Of a stretch of 19,294 bases of DNA, positions 7,053-14,677 are shown in pieces. Positions within the stretch are counted from its first letter, which is position 1. Each line of letters begins with the position of its first letter. The notes beneath the pieces are model-generated. The model was not told the origin of the DNA, made no database searches, and saw nothing but the letters and a program-made list of their open reading frames with translations. The stretch comes from Treponema sp. (GTDB taxonomy: Bacteria; Spirochaetota; Spirochaetia; Treponematales; Treponemataceae): the NCBI GenBank assembly GCA_024691105.1, contig JAILNY010000006.1, forward strand, positions 1 to 19,294, given 5' to 3'. A program made the translations under genes and the position numbers.

Positions 7053-7549
7053 TTTTTTCTCTCATAAGTAAAATATGTATATGGAATATTTGCATCAACT
7101 TTTTTCTCTTCCGTGACCGTAAATTCTGCTTCATCAAACTGCGGAAAAAACGCGTCTCCTTCTACTTCAAGTTCAACCTTTGTAATATACATTTTATCAA
7201 CAAGCGGAATTGCTTCTTTATACAAACGTTCGCCGCCTGCAATGTAAATATTTTTATCGCTGAATTTTTCCCTTGCAAATTTCAGAGCATCAGGCAAGCT
7301 GCAAAAAGTTGGACAACCATATTCAGAATAATCCCTGATTGAAGAAATTGCAAGCGTAAAACGGTTTGCAAGCGGCCGGTTGAACTTTTTAAAAATTTCA
7401 TCAAACGTATGCCGCCCCATTATTACAACATTGCCGGTTGTAAGCATCTTAAAGCGATCCTGCTCCCCCGGAATATTCCACGGAATTTTTGAATCCTTTC
7501 CGATTACGCGATTTTTTGAATAAGCAACAATTAGAGAAAATTCAGGCAT
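7049..7549 (-). CDS. folA: Dihydrofolate reductase
   Basis: 166 residues, the usual length. It reduces dihydrofolate to tetrahydrofolate with NADPH for thymidylate, purine and methionine synthesis. Visible: N-terminal SLIVAYSKNRVIG, KIPWNIPGEQDRFK where Glu29 occupies the position of the catalytic acid (Asp27 of E. coli), VVIMGRHTFDEI for cofactor binding, and the IYIAGGERLYKEA loop. The Shine-Dalgarno is GGAG, 8 nt upstream of the ATG at 7549. It is first of a two-gene unit with the esterase (ATGA overlap). Glu in place of Asp at the acid position occurs in other bacterial DHFRs and is not a defect. Confidence 0.95.
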   Translation of the reverse strand: MPEFSLIVAYSKNRVIGKDSKIPWNIPGEQDRFKMLTTGNVVIMGRHTFDEIFKKFNRPLANRFTLAISSIRDYSEYGCPTFCSLPDALKFAREKFSDKNIYIAGGERLYKEAIPLVDKMYITKVELEVEGDAFFPQFDEAEFTVTEEKKVDANIPYTYFTYERKK

Positions 7550-7552
7550 TGT

Positions 7553-7629
7553 TAAATCTCCAGTAAAAAGCCGGCGTTCAGGCGGCCTGCGGTAAATCTC
7601 CTATAAAAAATATATCACAAAACAGTGAT
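7553..7629 (-). promoter_or_regulatory. folA leader: duplicated RBS-like element and a small palindrome
   Basis: GGAGATTTA occurs twice on the minus strand, at 7553-7561 (serving folA) and 7593-7601, 40 bp apart. The upstream copy is followed by GC-rich sequence and no start codon in frame with folA. Further upstream ATCAC (7614-7618) and GTGAT (7625-7629) form an inverted repeat that could be an operator. I find no clear -35/-10 pair for folA. Confidence 0.3.
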
Positions 7630-7698
7630 TTTTTCTTTTAAATTATTTTGAAATTTCTTCTTTTTTGTACAATAGATTTTCTTTACAAAACAAATCTT

Positions 7699-7727
7699 TT
7701 GACAGCGCAAACATTTCAGTAAATAAT
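7699..7727 (+). promoter_or_regulatory. Strong sigma70-type promoter of an intergenic small RNA
   Basis: TTGACA (7699-7704, 6/6), 17-bp spacer, AATAAT (7722-7727, 5/6). Start expected at about 7733-7735. No annotated plus-strand gene follows until 11497, but a terminator lies about 65 bp downstream of the start, so the promoter makes a short RNA. Confidence 0.7.
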
Positions 7728-7747
7728 AAATTCAGGCATTAAAGAAA

Positions 7748-7789
7748 GTGAAAAAAATTAAAATCAAGTACCAGACATATCGTCTTTAA
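7748..7789 (+). CDS. Possible 13-residue basic peptide inside the small RNA
   Basis: GTG start, TAA stop, product MKKIKIKYQTYRL, with five basic residues out of thirteen. The preceding purine run (AAAGAA) is a weak Shine-Dalgarno and part of it lies in the 5' stem. It may be chance in an A-rich loop; I list it because the RNA that carries it appears real. Confidence 0.25.
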   Translation: MKKIKIKYQTYRL

Positions 7790-7795
7790 TGTAAC

Positions 7796-7831
7796 AGAGT
7801 CGGGGTAAGTTTTATCCCGGCTCTTTTTTTT
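7796..7831 (+). terminator. Intrinsic terminator of the small RNA
   Basis: AGAGTCGGG (7796-7804) pairs with CCCGGCTCT (7816-7824) with one G-U pair and an 11-base loop, followed directly by a run of seven T. Confidence 0.85.
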
Positions 7832-7899
7832 CGCGCACGAGACAAAATATCAAGGCTCTGCTACTGGCTGTCCGCATTAAACCGCACGCTCAGCAAAAA

Positions 7900-8697
7900 C
7901 TAGTCTTCTAAAAGCGAAAAAAAATAACTTGTAATGTCTTCGCTTTCGCCGCAAATTTCATACGCATTTGTATATTCAAGATGAACAACTTTTGTATCAT
8001 CATTTGCAAATTTTGAAAGCACATAAATTCCAGGTCTGTTATCGCAACCGCATAAAAACCAGTTTTTTAAATCCGGTGTTTCAAAATATTTTCTTGAACT
8101 TGAATCTTTTCTTAAAGTGTCTTCAAGATTTCCGTGATGAGAAAAATCTGTTGAAATAACTAAAAAGTTTTCGTTTCGCGCACGACCTTCAAAATACGGA
8201 CACAAGACTTCATAAAGTTTTTGAGCGTATTCAACATCCACCGGTGGCTCACCTTTAACGGCAATTGCAACAATCTTTGCATTCGGAAAATATTTACTGA
8301 TGTAAGGAACTAAAGTTGAAACTCCATGCTCCGGATAAAAAACATGTTTATCCAAACCGACACCAAGTTTGTCAGCAATCTGCAAAACCTTATTTGTATC
8401 AGAAAAAACTTTATTTCCGTTTTCACACTTCCAGGTAAAATCATCAAGCGAATAATCATAAGTTGAAAGTCCAAAATGCGACGGGCAGATTATAAAAAAA
8501 GTTTTAACGCTTCGTTTCTTTTTTATTTTGAAAAAAAATCTGTCGATATATTCATCTGCAAGTCCGTGGTGGCTTACCGTTCCACCCCAGACTATTTTTG
8601 TATCAGAATCTGCCTGCTTTTTACATCCTGCAAAGGCAGCGCAAACTGATACCATTAAGACAACTGCTAATTCCCTACAACGCATTTTGTTTCCCAT
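7900..8697 (-). CDS. Memo-family (AmmeMemoRadiSam B-like) lipoprotein
   Basis: 265 residues. The signal region ends in a lipobox AFAGC (Cys25). The rest shows the Memo pattern: GGTVSHHG (His43/44), IICPSHFG (His74), EHGVSTLVPYI (Glu123-His124), ISTDFSHHG (Asp184, His187/188) and a late YEICGE (Cys249), which correspond to the metal-site residues known in human MEMO1. Memo proteins are non-haem metal-binding relatives of extradiol dioxygenases; enzymatic role uncertain. Lipoprotein export is unusual for a family mostly found in the cytoplasm. No AMMECR1 or radical-SAM partner is in the window. The ATG used overlaps the upstream DUF3160-type gene by 31 nt; an ATG at 8685 (overlap 19 nt) is an alternative, and neither has a strong Shine-Dalgarno. 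Coupled translation is likely. Confidence 0.75.
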   Translation of the reverse strand: MGNKMRCRELAVVLMVSVCAAFAGCKKQADSDTKIVWGGTVSHHGLADEYIDRFFFKIKKKRSVKTFFIICPSHFGLSTYDYSLDDFTWKCENGNKVFSDTNKVLQIADKLGVGLDKHVFYPEHGVSTLVPYISKYFPNAKIVAIAVKGEPPVDVEYAQKLYEVLCPYFEGRARNENFLVISTDFSHHGNLEDTLRKDSSSRKYFETPDLKNWFLCGCDNRPGIYVLSKFANDDTKVVHLEYTNAYEICGESEDITSYFFSLLED

Positions 8698-11405
8698 TCA
8701 GGTTTATAATCTCTCAAATCAGAACGAGAATCTGAATATGCATAAACAATCTGTTTCCATTCTTTATCATTAAGTCTGTTTCCGGCATTTCCAACAAACT
8801 CCGCATACGAAGGCATAAATCCAATTGCAATTCGTTTTCCGCCGCTTTTATCATTCAACGGAACATAAAGCTTTATAGGACGTGCAACTCCTACTTCAAG
8901 GCAGACACCTATATCTGCGTTTGTATAAACATCAGCGATGCAAGCCATCTGCCGGTCTGATTCTTCAAGCCATGCCTCAGGTTTACCAAATATAATCATC
9001 TGCTCAAGAATATGAGGAACTGTTTTTATCCACTTATTATCAACTTCAGAAATACTTTCATCCTGCATTTCAAGTTTTACAATTTCAATTGCATGTGAAT
9101 ATATTTTAGAAAGCTCATCAAGCACATATTTTACATCGTCATTATAAAATCCATTATCGATAAGAATATTGCAGAGAATATCAATTGATCTTTTTCCCGC
9201 TTCCCAGAATTTAAGATTTGGCTCGATGTAATTTACAGGACGCGGAATTACTACAGTTCTGAAAGTCGGATCTAATTCTCCGCCGCCTGCCATCTCTGCA
9301 AAAGTCTGCTTTACATACAGGATTGTGTCATGGCGCAGTTCTGCCCAGGTTGAATGCGAAGAAATCAAAGACTTAACTCCCCATAACGGCGACTGTGTAA
9401 AATAATAGCCCGCCCCCTGTTCAAAAGTTGCCTGTGTACGAATCTGATTTAAAACTGAATTATAATAATTCTTTGACCAGAATGATTCAGGAAGTTTTTC
9501 AAATTCCTTCTGACAGTCATTTATTACCTTCTTAAATGCAGCACCGCCTTTATACAAATTCTGTTCATCCGGAGATGGCTCAAGATAATCGTATTCACTT
9601 AAAAGTCTGTCTGCAATTTTTGAACCGAAAACTTTCATTACATCAAGACCGCGCACCATCGGACGCTGTCCATGCAAATTTGTAAGCTGGTGAATATATG
9701 AATCGTAAGTAAATCGCTGTCCCAAAAAACGCCAGCCCATAGGAGGCTTTCTTGTTACAGAACCGTCTGCATTTTTCTGATCTTCAGAAGCTGAAAAGAA
9801 AACTGAGTTTCCGCTGATTGCAGGAGGCTCAAGTTTTTCGTGACAGATTTTTGCAAACTTGACTAAATTATTTTTATCGCTTACCCATGCCTTAAAATCT
9901 TCAGCATTCTGCTCCTTCCAAACCGGAAGAAGTTCTCTGATACTTAAATCATCGCAGTCACCGATCAACGATGTAATAGGATCAAAAAGCTTTGCCCATT
10001 TCTCATAAAGTTCAGGATTTTTTCTTACAGTATCAATGACTAAAAGCGCAACCGGTTCCATCTTTAATAGCTGTTCGTCAGTTAACGGATTTACTTCGCT
10101 TTGAGCAATTACAAAGTGAATTCTTCCAAACCACATCTGTGCCCTGAAATAATTTTCAAGTGCAGAAGTGTTTGTGTAATGACCGCGAGGCTTATACATT
10201 GAAAACGGCTCGCGGATTTTAAATATAGCAGAATTTTCTCCAGAAGCATTTAATATACTCTGATAATCACTTACTACATCTTCAGGATATTCACTTAAAA
10301 TCTGTTCAGAATTTTTTACTTCTTCGTATTCACCGTCTTCATCTTTTTGAGGAGACAGTCTTAAGATTAACTGAGGCACCTGGAAATATTTAACTGCAAG
10401 AGTTTTTACTTCATCAGAAACGTCAGTACGGCTATTTATTTTTTCAATAAATAAATCTGTTATTTCTTTTAATTTTGGAGAAAAAAAGTTTTCTTCTGTC
10501 TGCTGTAAAATTTTATCAAACATAAGATGCTGAACATGCGAAGCAAGATCAGTCGTAACAAAAACAGGAGTATAATCAGTTATTTGATTATATCCTCCGG
10601 TCAACTCATCTACAGAAGAATAACCACCATAGTCTGTCATTGCAAGTTTATATTCTTTCAAAGAATCACGAACAGCATCACTAACTATAAAATTCTGTCC
10701 TTCGTAAGGATAAAATTTATCCGGCTTACCATTACTCAAAAGCAAAACAGAATAATAACGGTTTCTGTTATTATCATTTACAATACCAGTACCAACATGA
10801 TGAAGGTCAGCACCAAAGACGTAACCGATTTTATCTCCGTATTTTACTTTATAAAAAAAATTGTAATTATCCTGAAATAAAAACAGACCATCATAAAATC
10901 CTTTATCAGGATCAGACGAACCTCTGATAATCACACCCTGATCTACTAAAAGAGTTCCCAACGGAATCGGCTCGCCTTTTATATTATCTGACACCAGATG
11001 ATAAGTTCCTCTATATTCATCATCCAGCACAAAACAGTCTTCTGAATAAAGCTCGCATTTATTACTTGCAACTAGAAACAAACTGGACGAATTAAGATCA
11101 CCTCCCGGCATTTCTGAAAACACAAGATCTTCGTCTAAGAATTTTGCGTGTGCCTTTGGAGCATTTTTAGAAGATGAATCAACCTTAGCACTTGTCATAA
11201 CTTTATTATCAACAGATTCATTAGGAACATAAGGCTTTACTTCAATTGAAAGTTTCTCATTTGAAGAATCCTCGTTTTGATAGGATGAAGCATTCTGTTC
11301 AACAGTATTTTGCGTATCACCGCTGCCTGATTTTTTTGCATCCGGCTTTTTTTTACAGCCAGTCAAAATTAATACAATCAGTAAAAATCCAAAAAACTTT
11401 TTCAT
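8667..11405 (-). CDS. DUF3160-type large lipoprotein
   Basis: 912 residues. Signal peptide with lipobox LILTGC (Cys17), then a Ser/Lys/Asp-rich linker (to about 95), a beta-rich region that could be SH3-like (about 105-225) and a long helical region containing HGQRPMVRGLDVMKVFG (about 571-588) and TWAELRHDTILYVKQ (about 681-696), which are hallmarks I associate with DUF3160 proteins. Its function is not known; it should be an anchored envelope protein. GGGAG lies 6 nt before the ATG. It is first of a two-gene unit with the Memo-like lipoprotein, with overlapping ends, and diverges from the gene at 11497. Confidence 0.75.
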   Translation of the reverse strand: MKKFFGFLLIVLILTGCKKKPDAKKSGSGDTQNTVEQNASSYQNEDSSNEKLSIEVKPYVPNESVDNKVMTSAKVDSSSKNAPKAHAKFLDEDLVFSEMPGGDLNSSSLFLVASNKCELYSEDCFVLDDEYRGTYHLVSDNIKGEPIPLGTLLVDQGVIIRGSSDPDKGFYDGLFLFQDNYNFFYKVKYGDKIGYVFGADLHHVGTGIVNDNNRNRYYSVLLLSNGKPDKFYPYEGQNFIVSDAVRDSLKEYKLAMTDYGGYSSVDELTGGYNQITDYTPVFVTTDLASHVQHLMFDKILQQTEENFFSPKLKEITDLFIEKINSRTDVSDEVKTLAVKYFQVPQLILRLSPQKDEDGEYEEVKNSEQILSEYPEDVVSDYQSILNASGENSAIFKIREPFSMYKPRGHYTNTSALENYFRAQMWFGRIHFVIAQSEVNPLTDEQLLKMEPVALLVIDTVRKNPELYEKWAKLFDPITSLIGDCDDLSIRELLPVWKEQNAEDFKAWVSDKNNLVKFAKICHEKLEPPAISGNSVFFSASEDQKNADGSVTRKPPMGWRFLGQRFTYDSYIHQLTNLHGQRPMVRGLDVMKVFGSKIADRLLSEYDYLEPSPDEQNLYKGGAAFKKVINDCQKEFEKLPESFWSKNYYNSVLNQIRTQATFEQGAGYYFTQSPLWGVKSLISSHSTWAELRHDTILYVKQTFAEMAGGGELDPTFRTVVIPRPVNYIEPNLKFWEAGKRSIDILCNILIDNGFYNDDVKYVLDELSKIYSHAIEIVKLEMQDESISEVDNKWIKTVPHILEQMIIFGKPEAWLEESDRQMACIADVYTNADIGVCLEVGVARPIKLYVPLNDKSGGKRIAIGFMPSYAEFVGNAGNRLNDKEWKQIVYAYSDSRSDLRDYKPEWETKCVVGN

Positions 11406-11496
11406 ATTACGCTCCCTTAAAAATCTTTCATATTAATCTATAAGACTTGACAAGCAACTCTATATTAATTGTTTTTATTATGTCATAATTTATTTT

Positions 11497-12255
11497 ATGA
11501 GAAAAGTATTTGACATAAATTTTATTCAGAAATCTTTATGTGCAAAAATCACAACAAAGCTTACTTGTATTTTGCTGAATTTTTTTATACTGCTTTTCTC
11601 TCCCATACTCTTTACCTCATGCACCCAAAATCAAAATAAAATTTTACAGCCCAAAATGCTTCAAAAAACCGTCTACTCTGTTTTAAATAATCTTGAAAAC
11701 GAAAAACTGAAAGAAGAATTTTCAATTCCTCCACAAACTAAAAATATGTTTTGTAAAAAAGGCGACACAGGAATTGCAGTCCGTCTTATAAATAAAAACA
11801 AAGATCGAGGCTGTCTTGCACTTTACACAGGCTTAAACTTAGATTCTCGAGAACAACTTGAATACGCAGTAAGATACTGCACCTTTTGTGCCTGCAGTGA
11901 CAAACGCTACACACCCGTAAAAAAAGACGAAGTCAAAGACCTTCTTGTAAATGTATGCATTTTTAGTGAATGGCAAAAAATTGAAGATCCAATGGATTTT
12001 GATTTAACATGCGACTCGCTGATAGTTGAAAATAAAAACGCGCAGAATCAAGATGACTACAGGACTCTTTTACAAAGCGCAATTGCTAAAGAAAGGAATT
12101 ATTCAAAAGAAGATTTTCTAAATGCACTTTGCAGAAAAGCACATCTTAAACAAGGTTCGTATACTGATAAAGCTTTAGTCTTTTACAAAAGCAGAACAAA
12201 GACAATTTATTTTTCTGAGAATCGTTTTAAGAAAAGTTTTGTACGCTCGTTCTGA
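11497..12255 (+). CDS. Putative lipoprotein, unknown function
   Basis: 252 residues. A long N-terminus leads to a hydrophobic stretch and lipobox LFTSC (Cys42); the 42-residue signal is longer than usual, and no Shine-Dalgarno precedes the ATG, so the true start may be further in. The mature part has a cysteine cluster YCTFCACSDK (about 127-136), which could bind metal or form disulphides. I do not recognise a family. Its 3' end overlaps that of the opposing ABC ATPase by 49 nt. TTGACA at 11447-11452 lies upstream but lacks a -10 at normal spacing. Confidence 0.6.
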   Translation: MRKVFDINFIQKSLCAKITTKLTCILLNFFILLFSPILFTSCTQNQNKILQPKMLQKTVYSVLNNLENEKLKEEFSIPPQTKNMFCKKGDTGIAVRLINKNKDRGCLALYTGLNLDSREQLEYAVRYCTFCACSDKRYTPVKKDEVKDLLVNVCIFSEWQKIEDPMDFDLTCDSLIVENKNAQNQDDYRTLLQSAIAKERNYSKEDFLNALCRKAHLKQGSYTDKALVFYKSRTKTIYFSENRFKKSFVRSF

Positions 12256-12968
12256 GGATTTTCTATTACAGCGTGCGGCTCACCTTCTTCTACGATAACA
12301 CCGCCATCCATAAACATAACGTGATCACACAAGTCGCGCGCGAACGCCATCTCGTGCGTAACAACGACCATTGTCATTTTTTCCTGCGCAAGAGATTTTA
12401 TTACTTCAAGAATTTCGCCTGTAAGCTCAGGGTCAAGCGCACTCGTCGGCTCATCAAAAAACAAAACCTCAGGCTTTAATGCAAGGGCTCGTGCAATAGA
12501 CACACGCTGCTGCTGCCCGCCTGACAACTCGCACGGATAATTATTTTCTTTAGCCGCCAGGTTCATTTTTATAAGAAGTTCGCGCGCGACTTTGACGGCC
12601 TGGGCGCGGGATCTTTTTAAAACTGTGACCTGAGGCTTTACAACGTTTTCAAGTACTGAGTAATGTGGGAAAAGATTAAAATTCTGGAACACAAGTCCGA
12701 CATCAAGAGAAATTTTTCTAAGTTCTTCTTTAGAAGAATAAACTCCGTCTTTTACAAGCGGACGACCGCAGATTGCAATCGTTCCGTCAGTCACGTTTTC
12801 AAGCTGAGTTACACAACGGAGAATCGTAGACTTTCCGGATCCGCTTGGTCCGATAATTCCAAGCACTTCACCTTTTTTTACAGAAAACGAAATGTCTTTT
12901 ATAACCTGAACATCGTCAAAGCTTTTTTTGAGATTTTTAACATCAATAATTATTTCGTTTTCCTGCAT
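12207..12968 (-). CDS. ABC transporter ATP-binding protein, polar amino-acid type
   Basis: 253 residues, family-typical. Powers import of a polar amino acid (GlnQ/HisP/ArtP-like) as a dimer at the inner membrane. Motifs: Walker A GPSGSGKST (40-48), Q-loop Gln95 in VFQNFNLFPH, signature LSGGQQQR (148-155), Walker B VLFFDEPTSALD (168-179) and switch His205 in VVVTHEMAFARD. The frame is open up to a TTG at 12992, but the ATG at 12968 is preceded by AGGT 7-8 nt upstream and gives the usual N-terminus (IIIDVKNLKKSF), so I use it. No permease or binding protein is adjacent. It follows cimA after 39 nt, so could share its transcript. The 3' end overlaps the convergent lipoprotein gene. Confidence 0.9.
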   Translation of the reverse strand: MQENEIIIDVKNLKKSFDDVQVIKDISFSVKKGEVLGIIGPSGSGKSTILRCVTQLENVTDGTIAICGRPLVKDGVYSSKEELRKISLDVGLVFQNFNLFPHYSVLENVVKPQVTVLKRSRAQAVKVARELLIKMNLAAKENNYPCELSGGQQQRVSIARALALKPEVLFFDEPTSALDPELTGEILEVIKSLAQEKMTMVVVTHEMAFARDLCDHVMFMDGGVIVEEGEPHAVIENPQNERTKLFLKRFSEK

Positions 12969-13007
12969 CAGAGTACCTGTAAAACCGCGCAATCTGTCTT
13001 TAAGATT

Positions 13008-14612
13008 TTATATCAGCTTCTTGAATTTCTTTTCAACGTCTTTAATCAGTTTATATTCAAACGAGTCAACAAGCGCCATCCATGATGCTTCAACCAAGTC
13101 GCAGCTCACTCCCATTGTAGTCCAGCTTTCGTTACCGTCAGTACTTTCAATTAATACGCGTACACGGCTGGCAGTTGCACTCTTTCCGTCAAGAACACGT
13201 ACCTTAAAGTCTGTAAGTCTGAACTGAGCAACAGAAGGATAAAAGCGTTCAAGTCCTTTACGGAGTGCAATATCAAGCGCGTTAACAGGACCAGAACCTT
13301 CCCCTGCAGTTACTTCAATCTGTCCGTCAACTTCTACTTTTACCTGAGCACATGCACAGACACCTTCGCCCGGACGAGGATTAACTGTATTAACCTGATA
13401 GTAATGAAGATTAAAGAACGGCTGATACTTTCCGATTGTCTTACGAACCAAAAGTTCAAAACTTCCTTCTGCACCTTCAAACTGATAGCCTTCAAATTCA
13501 AGCTGTTTAACTTTCTGCATAATGTCAGCAACAACAGGATCGTTTTTTTGAATTGAGGAATCAAACTTCTTAATCTTTTCAATAATCATGCTGCGTCCGG
13601 CAACTTCGCTCATCAGGAATACGCGCTCGTTACCAACACTTTCCGGCTCAATGTGTTCATAAGCCTTTGGATTTTTAAGAACAGCGTCAATGTGCATACC
13701 AGCCTTGTGAGCAAACGCATTCGTTCCAACATAAGGAAGCCCCGGATCAAGATGAATATTTGCAATCTCTGCCATGCGCTTTGCAGTCGGAGTAAGCATC
13801 TTTAAATTTTCATCCGGAATACATTTATAGCCCATCTTAAGCTGCAGGTTAGGAATGATTGTAGAAAGGTTTGCGTTTCCTGTGCGCTCTCCGATTCCAA
13901 GCAAGCATCCCTGAATATGGCGCGCACCCGCATCAACTGCCATCAGTGTATTTGCAACCGCAAGCCCCGAATCGTTGTGAGTGTGAATTCCGATTATTGT
14001 CTTATCGCCAAACATCTTTACAACATCGCGTGTCGCATCGCTGCATTCATTAAGAACACAGCCACCCTTTGTCTCACACAAAGTTAAAACTTTTGCACCA
14101 CCGTCAACGGCAGCCTGCAAAGTTTTCATTGCGTATTCTTTATTCTGAATATATGCAGTAAAAAAATGTTCTGCATCGTAAATTACGTTGCGTCCGTTCT
14201 TTGTAAGGAATGCGGCTGTGTCACGGATCATCTCAAGATTTTCTTCGAGCGTAGTACGCAAAATCTCTGTTACCTGAAAGTCCCACGATTTACCAAAGAA
14301 TACAACGTCTTCTGTCTCTGCTGCCAAAAGGCTCTGGAGATTAGTGTCCTCTATACACTGCATTCCCTTGCGGCGCGTTGAACCGAATGCGCAAAGGCGT
14401 GTGTTCTTAAGATTTAAGCGGCGAACCTGCTGAAAAAATTCCATATCTTTAGGATTACTTCCAGGATTCCCTGCTTCTACATATTTTACGCCAAGTTCAT
14501 CAAGAGCTTCTACAATGTGAATCTTATCCTGAATTGAAAAGCTGATTCCTTCGCCCTGGGCGCCGTCTCTTAATGTTGAATCCAGAATATCAATTGTTTT
14601 GTTTTCGTTCAC
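13008..14612 (-). CDS. cimA: (R)-citramalate synthase
   Basis: 534 residues. Condenses acetyl-CoA with pyruvate to (R)-citramalate, the first step of the threonine-independent route to 2-oxobutyrate and isoleucine. The N-terminal DRE-TIM barrel shows DSTLRDGAQGEG (11-22), PGSNPKD (50-56), the CETKGG turn (179-184, Glu where Asp is usual) and metal-binding HTHNDSG (210-216). The C-terminal part (about 390-534) resembles the LeuA/CimA regulatory domain. TLRDGAQGEG and PGSNPKD favour CimA over 2-isopropylmalate synthase. The open frame extends to a GTG at 14666, but that has no Shine-Dalgarno and adds an 18-residue basic stretch, whereas GTG at 14612 has AGAGG 6 nt upstream. leuC/leuD-type genes are not present. 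It lies 65 nt after gatB. Confidence 0.88.
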   Translation of the reverse strand: MNENKTIDILDSTLRDGAQGEGISFSIQDKIHIVEALDELGVKYVEAGNPGSNPKDMEFFQQVRRLNLKNTRLCAFGSTRRKGMQCIEDTNLQSLLAAETEDVVFFGKSWDFQVTEILRTTLEENLEMIRDTAAFLTKNGRNVIYDAEHFFTAYIQNKEYAMKTLQAAVDGGAKVLTLCETKGGCVLNECSDATRDVVKMFGDKTIIGIHTHNDSGLAVANTLMAVDAGARHIQGCLLGIGERTGNANLSTIIPNLQLKMGYKCIPDENLKMLTPTAKRMAEIANIHLDPGLPYVGTNAFAHKAGMHIDAVLKNPKAYEHIEPESVGNERVFLMSEVAGRSMIIEKIKKFDSSIQKNDPVVADIMQKVKQLEFEGYQFEGAEGSFELLVRKTIGKYQPFFNLHYYQVNTVNPRPGEGVCACAQVKVEVDGQIEVTAGEGSGPVNALDIALRKGLERFYPSVAQFRLTDFKVRVLDGKSATASRVRVLIESTDGNESWTTMGVSCDLVEASWMALVDSFEYKLIKDVEKKFKKLI

Positions 14613-14623
14613 ACTGTACCTCT
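14613..14623 (-). promoter_or_regulatory. Ribosome-binding site that decides the cimA start
   Basis: AGAGG at 14619-14623 on the minus strand, then TACAGT and GTG (14612-14610). The upstream GTG at 14666 follows AATACAATGCGC with no purine run. Confidence 0.65.
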
Positions 14624-14677
14624 TTTTTTTGCGCGCAAATTGAGGCCCGGACTTTTTGCGAGCCACCGCGCATTGTA

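Larger units (their letters stand above)
7734..7831 (+). ncRNA. Predicted small RNA of about 98 nt with two stem-loops
   Basis: A sigma70-like promoter lies just upstream and an intrinsic terminator at the end. Near the 5' end CATTAAAGA (7737-7745) is the exact reverse complement of TCTTTAATG (7783-7791), closing a 37-nt A-rich loop. A four-base gap then leads into the terminator stem. Promoter, 5' stem and terminator together argue for a discrete structured transcript. It does not match 4.5S, 6S, tmRNA or RNase P RNA by eye. The A-rich loop contains a possible 13-codon ORF (7748-7789), so the RNA might instead, or also, encode a small peptide. Targets are unknown. Confidence 0.6.

Noticed and set aside
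11447..11481. TTGACA before the lipoprotein at 11497 as a promoter
   Set aside because: No -10-like hexamer lies 16-18 bp downstream; the T-rich hexamer available is 23 bp away.
12207..12992. Longer ABC ATPase start (TTG at 12992)
   Set aside because: TTG without a ribosome site; ATG at 12968 has AGGT upstream and family-typical length.
13008..14666. Longer cimA start at GTG 14666
   Set aside because: No Shine-Dalgarno there; the GTG at 14612 has AGAGG at 6 nt and gives the normal N-terminus.
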